Source: Actinomycetes bacterium
Lineage (GTDB): Bacteria > Actinomycetota > Acidimicrobiia > Acidimicrobiales > Acidimicrobiaceae
DNA: 12,533 bases
Reading direction: 5' to 3'
Assembly (NCBI GenBank): GCA_021785315.1
Contig: JAJYFX010000019.1
Location: forward strand, 1-12,533
Shown here one piece after another: positions 7,137-12,533 of the stretch; positions within the stretch are counted from its first letter, which is position 1; each line of letters begins with the position of its first letter. The notes beneath the pieces are model-generated. The model saw only the letters and a program-made list of their open reading frames with translations, had not been told where the DNA came from and made no database searches. The position numbers and the translations under genes were made by a program.

Positions 7137-8369
7137 ATGAGAGCCGAATCAGATAGGTTGAGCCGCAATGCCAGCCAAATTGCTGGCATTGGTTCGGTAA
7201 CAGCTTTTTTGCTTGCGACGGCGATGTTCAGATCGAGTCAAAATGCCCTAGAGACCACATTTGCGCCGATCGGCCATGACATTCTCCACTTGGCGCCTTC
7301 AGTAGTTGGAATTGGAGTCACGCTTGCCGGAGTGATTACCGTAGCGGGCAATTTCATACTTGCATCCCGAGTGCAGCGCCGCAATTTATTGTGGGTTCTT
7401 GGTGCCGGGTTGGTGGCGATGAGCAGTGCTATCGCGGTAATCGGCTTGTCAAGATCTGTCATGGCCTATTTTATTTCGGCTGTCTTGCTCGGGATCGCGG
7501 GCGGTCTTGTCATGCCGGCGTTAACGACATACGGCGGCCATCTCCGCGGAATTCGCCCCGACAGGTCACTGACGGCATTTACCTTGGCTTTGACCGCGAG
7601 CCTGGCGCTGGGTCCATTGCTCGAGTCATGGGCTCTTGGTTTTGACGGCAATTCTTTGAGGAAGGCAGTCTTAATATTTGCGCCATTTGGCATTCTCGCC
7701 GTTTTGTTTGCAGCAAGGGTTGTCAAGACTGGACTGGTTGGCTGGGAGGACCAGCGAATGTCGCCGGGCAAGGTTAATGTGCTCCCGGGAAAATTGATAG
7801 AGAGCGTACCTCTTCGTTTGGCCATTGTAGGCCAGCTGATAAACCAGGTACCTTTCGTCACCATAATTTCCTTCGGAGCTTTGATTGGCCACTCGCTTTA
7901 CGGGGCGACACCGGCGCAAGTGCAACTTTCGTTCACTGCCTTTTTTACTGGCGCGTTAGTTACCAGGACAGCTCTAGTGGTTCGTCCCCCTTCCCGCCAC
8001 ATGATTTTTCTTCTGAAACTGTCAGCTTTTCTCATGCTGGCAGGCATGGCAGCTCTTGGGTTGGGATCAGGCCTAGTGTATTTTTTCGTAGTGATGGCGA
8101 TACTCGGGATGCCCCATGGGCTTTTGTTCCCTCTCACGATTGGCCTGATCGCAAGGGGTACAAGCGCGTCGGATTTGCCCAGGGCCAACGCGGTTCTTTT
8201 TACGTCGATAAATTTCGTCTCGGTTCTATTTCCGATTCTGATCGGCTTTTCTTTGCAAGAAATTGGGTACCGGTTCAGCTTGTTTTGGATTCTTCTGGTA
8301 GTGGCAGGTTTGTCCTACATGCTTCTGCGGATTTCGCGGACGATAGCCAGGGACGAAATAGCCATTTGA
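7137..8369 (+). CDS. MFS-family membrane transporter
   Basis: Polytopic inner-membrane secondary transporter of 410 residues. About twelve hydrophobic segments are visible, for example near 15-30, 55-77, 84-103, 108-130, 145-163, 177-195, 227-250, 262-280, 290-308, 312-335, 352-371 and 380-397. A polar central loop (about 198-225) separates the two six-helix halves. The basic stretch RVQRR (78-82) after the second segment matches the usual MFS loop 2-3 position, but the classic GxxxDRxGRR motif is not intact. I chose ATG 7137 because GGAAGAGAAG lies 6 nt upstream; the longer TTG start at 7101 has no SD. It could export an intermediate or import a related acid. The substrate is not predictable, and separation from the ABC genes by a hairpin suggests its own expression level. 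Confidence 0.87.
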   Translation: MRAESDRLSRNASQIAGIGSVTAFLLATAMFRSSQNALETTFAPIGHDILHLAPSVVGIGVTLAGVITVAGNFILASRVQRRNLLWVLGAGLVAMSSAIAVIGLSRSVMAYFISAVLLGIAGGLVMPALTTYGGHLRGIRPDRSLTAFTLALTASLALGPLLESWALGFDGNSLRKAVLIFAPFGILAVLFAARVVKTGLVGWEDQRMSPGKVNVLPGKLIESVPLRLAIVGQLINQVPFVTIISFGALIGHSLYGATPAQVQLSFTAFFTGALVTRTALVVRPPSRHMIFLLKLSAFLMLAGMAALGLGSGLVYFFVVMAILGMPHGLLFPLTIGLIARGTSASDLPRANAVLFTSINFVSVLFPILIGFSLQEIGYRFSLFWILLVVAGLSYMLLRISRTIARDEIAI

Positions 8370-8577
8370 TTTTGGAGTGATTTTGAGGCAGTTGTTTGGA
8401 TGAAGGTTGATTTGTTGGAGGAGAGGGTTGTGGCAAGGGTTGGGCTGATTAGCGGAGAAGTCGCCAGTGCAGGAAATTGATGACGCTGGTCGATGTCCGC
8501 CTTCCGGAATGAAAAGAAAGCACTGCAGGCGTGATCAAGCGATGGGCAGGTCAATTTGTGGTGTGGGCGTAAGTGGA

Positions 8578-8616
8578 TCGGGAAGTTTTGGTAGTTACGT
8601 CGCCGTCGTTTCCCGA
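8578..8616. repeat. 7-bp inverted repeat upstream of the acyl-CoA dehydrogenase gene
   Basis: TCGGGAA (8578-8584) and TTCCCGA (8610-8616) are exact reverse complements 25 nt apart. Two further G-T pairs extend the stem inwards. It lies 38 bp before the acyl-CoA dehydrogenase start in a 285-bp gap that otherwise contains only very short open frames. It could be a leader hairpin or a regulator site; chance is also possible. Confidence 0.25.
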
Positions 8617-8654
8617 GGTTGATTTGAGCAGGAAGAGAATGGAGTTGAAATCAG

Positions 8655-9845
8655 ATGGATTTTGGTGTTAGCGCGGAGCATGAAGAGCTTCTGAAAACGA
8701 TTCGTCGGTTTATCGAAGCTGAATTGGCGCCCTTGGAGGAACTTGTGGAAGAAACGGGTTCTTTGCCAGCGGAGGATGCCAAGCGAATTTTTGAAAAGTC
8801 AAGGGCACTCGGGCTCTATGCCATGAACGTTCCAGAGAAGTTTGGAGGAGCAGGTCTTTCGGCGGTCGAGACGATGCTGGTTGAAGAGCAATTTGGACAT
8901 ACCACAGATATTTTGATACGCAGGGCTTTCGGCAATGTTTACGAGGTACTCTTTGCCTGCAACCAATCTCAGCAAGAAAGGTGGTTGCTCCCTTGCGTAA
9001 GGGGTGAGCGAACTTGTTCCATCGCGATCACCGAGCCAGGCGCTGGTTCCGATGCCGGGGCAATCAGGACCACGGCTGTCAAGGACGGAAATAAATGGCT
9101 GTTGAACGGCCAGAAGCATTTTATTAGTGACGGCTACTTTTCAGATTTCTTCGTGGTCTCCGCCGTGACTGACAAGTCTGCAGGACACAAGGGAATTTCT
9201 CTATTTCTGGTTGACAAGGATGTCCAGGGACTGACGGTAGGCCGGGATCAGAAAATGATGGGTCTTCGGGGTACGAGCCACGTTGAGCTGTTCTTTGACA
9301 ACATTGTCTTGAGCGAGGAGAACCTCTTGGGCGAGCTTGGTACTGGCATGCGGCAGATTCTGACGACTCTTGGGCGTGTCCGACTGGCCCAAGTAGGCGC
9401 CCGCGCGGTGGGTAAGGCTAGCCATATATTGAATTTGGCAATCGACTACGCCAATGGCAGGGAGCAGTTTGGCCAGTCGATCGGCCAATTTCAGATGGTG
9501 CAGCAGATGATTGCTGACAGCGTCATTGATATTAATAGCGCGAGGTTGTTGTTGCTCAGGGCGGCATGGGAAATAGACCAGGGCGGAAATGACGCCAAAG
9601 ACTGGATCTCAATGGTCAAAGTGCACGCGGCGGAGGCTGCCAACAGAGTAGCCGATCGTGCAGTGCAGATATTCGGCGGAATGGGATACAGCAAAGACCT
9701 ACCCATAGAGCGCTATTACCGCGACGTCAGAATCTCACGCATATACGATGGGACTTCAGAGATTCATCGTACTGTAATCGCAAAGGATGCTTTGAAGACG
9801 GGACGTAGACTTTTTGACAGCATGTATACCGGCGGCTGGGCGTAA
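8655..9845 (+). CDS. Acyl-CoA dehydrogenase family protein with Asp at the usual catalytic Glu position
   Basis: FAD-dependent cytoplasmic enzyme expected to introduce a double bond in an acyl-CoA. Its 396 residues are full length. The N-terminal helical domain (1-120) is followed by the beta domain with signature SIAITEPGAGSDA (122-134) and the flavin/substrate segment MMGLRGTSHVELFFDNI (201-217). The C-terminal helical domain contains YANGREQFGQSIGQFQ (265-280) and the second signature QIFGGMGYSKDLPIERYYRD. In medium-chain enzymes the base is the Glu of YEGT; here that motif is YDGT with D365. The alternative Glu site of isovaleryl/long-chain enzymes (start of LERLVL) is Gly 240 in GRVRL. 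D365 is therefore the probable base, or the reaction differs. GGAG at 8641-8644 lies 10 nt before the ATG. Its partners are probably the CoA-transferase and AroQ genes downstream. Confidence 0.93.
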   Translation: MDFGVSAEHEELLKTIRRFIEAELAPLEELVEETGSLPAEDAKRIFEKSRALGLYAMNVPEKFGGAGLSAVETMLVEEQFGHTTDILIRRAFGNVYEVLFACNQSQQERWLLPCVRGERTCSIAITEPGAGSDAGAIRTTAVKDGNKWLLNGQKHFISDGYFSDFFVVSAVTDKSAGHKGISLFLVDKDVQGLTVGRDQKMMGLRGTSHVELFFDNIVLSEENLLGELGTGMRQILTTLGRVRLAQVGARAVGKASHILNLAIDYANGREQFGQSIGQFQMVQQMIADSVIDINSARLLLLRAAWEIDQGGNDAKDWISMVKVHAAEAANRVADRAVQIFGGMGYSKDLPIERYYRDVRISRIYDGTSEIHRTVIAKDALKTGRRLFDSMYTGGWA

Positions 9846-9897
9846 CCGAGTTGCGGCGAGGCGCACAGCCAGATTGCAAAGAATTTCAGCAAAGATA

Positions 9898-10086
9898 ATG
9901 CCAGCTGACATCGTACCAAGAAGTATCCGAGACCATAAGGATGCCAAGATTGATTCCACGCAAAACGTCGGAGTTTATAGACCAGGGATTGAATTAAGCG
10001 CACTGAATGATGGGCCGTTGGTTCTCGTTTCTGTTGAAAAAGGTTTGAAGCTAGAGGTTCCAGCCCGAAGAACTTTTCTGGCCTAA
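9898..10086 (+). CDS. Possible small protein of 62 residues, or a gene remnant
   Basis: Unrecognised. The frame runs ATG 9898 to TAA 10084-10086, and the TAA directly abuts the first ATG of the VOC frame (10087). By hand count, GC at codon positions 1/2/3 is about 61/39/39%, the pattern expected of a coding frame. The second half (GVYRPGIELSALNDGPLVLVS then VEKGLKLEVP) looks like ordinary folded protein. Against it: no SD precedes the ATG, and the frame continues upstream into the acyl-CoA dehydrogenase gene without a better start. It may be a real small gene with an unusual start or the tail of a decayed gene. It fills the otherwise empty gap 9846-10107. Confidence 0.33.
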   Translation: MPADIVPRSIRDHKDAKIDSTQNVGVYRPGIELSALNDGPLVLVSVEKGLKLEVPARRTFLA

Positions 10087-10107
10087 ATGAACTCGAAGGA
10101 TGGTGTA

Positions 10108-10455
10108 ATGAGCAATTCCATATCCCGCGTCGAGCACACCGCGATAATGGTTTCAGATATCAAATGGTACGTTCAGTTCTTCGATGAAGTTTTTGGCATG
10201 CGCGTGACCCAAGTTGACGGCGATCCAGAGAGTCCACGGCAGATTTGGTTCGACGGCGGTCTTCAACTGATTGAAAACCGCCAGTTTGACGGTCCCGAGG
10301 GACGCCTTGGGCATCTCGGCATTATTGTCCAAGACCTAGGCGCAACCCTTTCGGCCATGGCAAAATGGGGTTCACCTCTTGGGAAGGGACCGAACTGGTT
10401 CAAGCTATCCGACGGATTGTGTATAGAGGTCATGGAGAGCCGAATTGAAAAGTGA
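10108..10455 (+). CDS. VOC (glyoxalase/extradiol dioxygenase fold) family protein
   Basis: Small cytoplasmic metalloprotein of 115 residues made of two beta-alpha-beta-beta-beta repeats. The first repeat starts VEHTAIMVSDI and has the helix FFDEVFGM; the second starts LGHLGIIVQDL. The four expected metal ligands can be placed at H10, E56 (LQLIE), H69 and E107 (CIEVME), matching the H/E/H/E pattern of glyoxalase I-like members. AAGGA at 10096-10100, 7 nt upstream, supports the ATG at 10108 over one at 10087. VOC proteins act as epimerases, lyases, glyoxalases or ring-cleaving dioxygenases. Single-module size argues against a two-module extradiol dioxygenase. Position between acyl-CoA dehydrogenase and AroQ suggests a role in the same pathway, such as methylmalonyl-CoA epimerase-like chemistry, but this is not established. 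Confidence 0.85.
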   Translation: MSNSISRVEHTAIMVSDIKWYVQFFDEVFGMRVTQVDGDPESPRQIWFDGGLQLIENRQFDGPEGRLGHLGIIVQDLGATLSAMAKWGSPLGKGPNWFKLSDGLCIEVMESRIEK

Positions 10456-10621
10456 AGGCGCAACGACAGCCTCGCTGGAACCACTGGCGATTGCGCTAGC
10501 CACGCAGGAGTTTTGTCAACGAGGCAACTGGTGTCGCGTGATCTATGAAATAGCTGAAACTGCTTTGAGCGGGCGGTGCGGAGGAGCGGGTTCACCCGAT
10601 GAGTTACGGAAAGGTATTTGA
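10445..10621 (+). CDS. Possible 58-residue protein overlapping the VOC and AroQ genes
   Basis: Unrecognised. A TTG at 10445 has GGAG (10434-10437) 7 nt upstream. The frame is open for 58 codons to TGA 10619-10621. It overlaps the last 11 bp of the VOC gene and ends one base before GTG 10623, the alternative and family-typical start of AroQ, so the spacing is operon-like at both ends. The product has a central segment EPLAIALATQEF, then CQRGNWCRVIYEIAETA with two Cys, and a Gly-rich tail. Codon-position GC (about 59/59/48% by count) is not typical of coding sequence, which keeps confidence low. It occupies what would otherwise be a 143-bp gap. Confidence 0.35.
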   Translation: MKSEGATTASLEPLAIALATQEFCQRGNWCRVIYEIAETALSGRCGGAGSPDELRKGI

Positions 10622-11063
10622 AGTGGAGCGCATACTAATTTTAAATGGGCCGAATCTTAACATGCTCGGCCAGCGTGATCCGTCAATCTATGGAGCAGAA
10701 ACACTTGCCGACGTAGAGCGCATGTTATCCGCGGCTGGTCAGGAGCTTGGAGTCGAACTCGAGTTTTTCCAATCAAACTACGAGGGGGCTCTGGTGGAAA
10801 AGATCCATTCGGCCCTCGGGTCATTTGTGGGCATTGTGATCAACCCTGGAGCTTTTACCCACTACAGCTATGCATTGAAGGACGCCTTAGGCTCGGTGAA
10901 GATACCTTTCGTAGAGATTCACATCTCAAATATCCATGCGCGGGAGGCTTTTCGTCACACGTCGGTGCTAGCAAGTGACGCCATCGGCCAAATCGCTGGA
11001 ATGGGAACATATGGTTACGAACTTGCCCTCAGGGCGCTAGTTCGGAATGTGTTGAATAGATGA
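10599..11063 (+). CDS. aroQ: Type II 3-dehydroquinate dehydratase
   Basis: Catalyses reversible dehydration of 3-dehydroquinate to 3-dehydroshikimate, used in the shikimate pathway or, run catabolically, in quinate breakdown. The fold forms cytoplasmic dodecamers. Numbered from ATG 10599, all active-site residues known from the family are present: N19 in NGPNLN, R26, catalytic Y31, N82 in INPGA, H88, D95, E106, catalytic H108, S110 in HISNIHARE, R119 and the GYELAL tail. The stretch THYSYAL differs from the commoner THTSVAL. ATG 10599 has GGAGGAG 12 nt upstream. A GTG at 10623 (MERILILNGPN if used) has GGAAAGG 8 nt upstream and gives the normal family N-terminus, so the true start may be 10623. 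No other shikimate gene is nearby, pointing to a specialised or catabolic copy. Confidence 0.93.
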   Translation: MSYGKVFEVERILILNGPNLNMLGQRDPSIYGAETLADVERMLSAAGQELGVELEFFQSNYEGALVEKIHSALGSFVGIVINPGAFTHYSYALKDALGSVKIPFVEIHISNIHAREAFRHTSVLASDAIGQIAGMGTYGYELALRALVRNVLNR

Positions 11064-11091
11064 AAGAGTTGAGCGGCTGCGTGTTTGGCGT

Positions 11092-11116
11092 TGCTCGCGG
11101 AGGTTTTCTGCTCGCG
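11092..11116. repeat. Two direct copies of TGCTCGCG in the gap before the CoA-transferase gene
   Basis: TGCTCGCG occurs at 11092-11099 and 11109-11116, with 17 bp between starts, and is flanked by a weak GTTTG/CAAAC inverted pair. It lies in the 168-bp gap between aroQ and the CoA-transferase gene. The spacing is not a clean number of helical turns, so protein binding is only a possibility. No promoter is obvious in the gap. Confidence 0.2.
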
Positions 11117-11216
11117 CAAACGTGATGAGGCATGGAATGATCCCGTTTTTAGGGTAGTTCGATGTTCACGTGTGCATTACCTTACTTCAGCGTATGGTAC
11201 CGAGCAGAGGGTTATC

Positions 11217-11234
11217 AAGGAGAGGAAAGAGATG
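11217..11234 (+). promoter_or_regulatory. Ribosome binding site of the CoA-transferase gene
   Basis: AAGGAG at 11217-11222 lies 9 nt before ATG 11232, followed by a second purine-rich run (GGAAAGAG). This fixes the start of the partial gene at the right edge. Confidence 0.75.
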
Positions 11235-12533
11235 TCTAAAGTTGCCGAGTCTGGTTTTAGAGCGAAGGCCGCATTCCAGAAGAGCAAGATAATGGATGCC
11301 GACACCGCGGTGCGGGCCATTCAGTCGGGATCGACGGTTGCATTTTGCGGTGCCGGCGGTGGAATGACTGAGCCAACCTTGATCATTAATGCTTTGGCCA
11401 AAAGGTTCAAAGAAGACTCGTTACCGAGGGACCTAACCCTTTTGCATACGTCGGGTCTGGGTAACAGGAATGACTTGGGGATGTCTCCTTTGGCTCTTGA
11501 TGGCTTGAGTCGCAGAATTATCGGCGGTCACTGGGGACAGTCGCCGCGCTTGGCGGAGATGGCCGAGCGCAACGAGATCGAAGCTTACAACTTTCCTCAG
11601 GGAATCATGGCCCAGCTCTTCCGCTGCGCGGCCGCGCATCAGCCCGGACTGATCACCAACATTGGCCTGGGTACTTTTCTTGATCCGCGACAGCAAGGCG
11701 GGCGTCTCAATGAGCTGACTACGGAGGAGATGATTCGGTTAATGGAGGTGGATGGGAAAGAGTGGTTGTTCTATCCCGCATTGGCTCCAGATGTCGCAGT
11801 GATTCGTGGTACTACCGCGGATACGGATGGCTACATCAGCATGGAGGACGAGATCTCCTACCTGGACTGTTTGCAATTGGCTCAAGCCGCTCACAACAAC
11901 AACGGTTTGGTAATTGCCCAGGTCCATCGTTTAGTAAAGCCTGGAACGCTCCATCCCAAATCGATTCGGATTCCGGGTTTTATGGTTGATGTGATTGTTG
12001 TGGATCCCGATCAAAAACAGCTGTACACTACCGGCCTTGATCGCTATATCTCCGGAGATTTTGTTAAGGAGACACTTGAAAGGGAGTTTCTCGCCTTGAA
12101 TGAGCGCAAAGTGGTCGCCCGAAGGGCTCTGATGGAACTGAAGGCCGGCGACGTTGGCAATGTTGGCGTTGGAATTCCCGATGGCATTGGACTGGTTGCG
12201 CAGGAGGAGGGATTAGCGGACAGCTTCACCCTTACCGTGGAGCATGGTACTTGCGGCGGCACCTCCTTGCAGGGGATTTTTTTCGGTGCGAGCATAAACA
12301 TGAGGGCAATGCTGGATATGCCCGCTCAGTTCGATTTTTATCACGGCGGTGGTCTTGACGTGGCATTCCTGAGCTTCGCAGAAGTCGATCAGGCCGGCGA
12401 TGTAAATGTCCACAAGTTCAACGGCAAGATTATGGGTACCGGTGGTTTTGTGGATATTTGCCAAAATACCAGAAAAATTATTTTTATGGGAACGCTCACT
12501 TCCGGAGGCCTGAAGGTTGAAATAGGAAACGGC
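11232..12533 (+). CDS. Fused alpha/beta CoA-transferase, YdiF/propionate CoA-transferase-like (3' end outside window)
   Basis: Class I CoA-transferases move CoA between carboxylic acids through a glutamyl-CoA intermediate, in the cytoplasm. The 434 residues visible are open to the edge; the family is usually near 520-530 residues, so about 90 are missing. The alpha part begins DADTAVRAIQSGSTVAFCGAGGG (22-44) and includes ITNIGLGTFLDPRQQGG (141-157) and RGTTADTDGYISMEDE (192-207). The beta part begins near ERKVVARRAL (291-300), with GNVGVGIPDGI (309-319), the catalytic Glu predicted as E337 in TVEHGTCGG, and QFDFYHGGGLDVAFLS (366-381), then NVHKFNGKIMGTGGFVDI. The EHGTCGGTSLQG stretch departs from the usual ExGxxGGxPxxG. 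Likely role: activating a pathway acid as its CoA ester for the acyl-CoA dehydrogenase encoded upstream. Donor and acceptor acids are unknown. Confidence 0.92.
   Translation, partial: MSKVAESGFRAKAAFQKSKIMDADTAVRAIQSGSTVAFCGAGGGMTEPTLIINALAKRFKEDSLPRDLTLLHTSGLGNRNDLGMSPLALDGLSRRIIGGHWGQSPRLAEMAERNEIEAYNFPQGIMAQLFRCAAAHQPGLITNIGLGTFLDPRQQGGRLNELTTEEMIRLMEVDGKEWLFYPALAPDVAVIRGTTADTDGYISMEDEISYLDCLQLAQAAHNNNGLVIAQVHRLVKPGTLHPKSIRIPGFMVDVIVVDPDQKQLYTTGLDRYISGDFVKETLEREFLALNERKVVARRALMELKAGDVGNVGVGIPDGIGLVAQEEGLADSFTLTVEHGTCGGTSLQGIFFGASINMRAMLDMPAQFDFYHGGGLDVAFLSFAEVDQAGDVNVHKFNGKIMGTGGFVDICQNTRKIIFMGTLTSGGLKVEIGNG

Noticed and set aside
7466..7864. 132-codon minus-strand ORF inside the MFS gene
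   Set aside because: Antisense shadow of a well-supported membrane protein gene; its product has no recognisable features. The other minus-strand frames are likewise shadows.
8400..8480. 26-codon ATG ORF in the gap before the acyl-CoA dehydrogenase gene
   Set aside because: GAGG is 11 nt upstream, but the length is within chance and the product shows no features; not enough to call a leader peptide.
11165..11198. TTCACG and TATGGT as a promoter for the CoA-transferase gene
   Set aside because: Spacing is about 22 bp, too long for a sigma-70-type promoter, and both boxes are imperfect.

Overview
The window reads as one long, same-strand accessory catabolic locus, and every supported gene is on the + strand. 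Base composition is moderate (mid-50s % GC by eye). TTG start codons with good Shine-Dalgarno (SD) sequences occur, and the solute-binding lipoprotein has the Ser/Thr-rich linker after the lipobox Cys that is common in Actinomycetota. An actinobacterium is my best guess, possibly one of the moderate-GC Acidimicrobiia. That placement is inference: there is no rRNA or marker gene here.

Layout. (1) 1-3635 is an enzyme block: the C-terminal part of an aldehyde dehydrogenase, a zinc-dependent medium-chain alcohol/polyol dehydrogenase, a thiamine-diphosphate (ThDP) enzyme of the acetolactate-synthase fold whose TTG start overlaps the dehydrogenase stop codon, and a small cupin. (2) 3675-6831 is a CUT2 (ribose/fructose/inositol-like) ABC importer: lipoprotein binding protein, a single-NBD ATPase and a permease. 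Two tandem hairpins lie between the binding-protein gene and the ATPase gene. (3) About 305 bp without a convincing gene, containing a 14-bp hairpin, leads to an MFS transporter (7137-8369). (4) 8655-11063 holds an acyl-CoA dehydrogenase, a possible 62-codon ORF, a VOC-fold protein, a possible 58-codon ORF and a type II 3-dehydroquinate dehydratase (AroQ). (5) From 11232 a fused alpha/beta CoA-transferase of the YdiF/propionate CoA-transferase type runs off the right edge.

How it may work together (inference): a polyol- or sugar-like compound is imported by the CUT2 system. A hydroxyl is oxidised by the Zn-dehydrogenase, a C-C bond next to a carbonyl is cleaved by the ThDP enzyme, and the aldehyde is oxidised by the aldehyde dehydrogenase. 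An acid product could then be activated by the CoA-transferase and dehydrogenated by the acyl-CoA dehydrogenase. The fully conserved AroQ, which normally dehydrates a cyclic hydroxy-ketone, together with an enzyme related to ring-opening ThDP hydrolases (IolD, cyclohexane-1,2-dione hydrolase), raises the possibility that the substrate is carbocyclic (a cyclitol or quinate-like compound). The substrate cannot be fixed from sequence alone. No regulator gene, mobile element, tRNA, rRNA or CRISPR array was seen.
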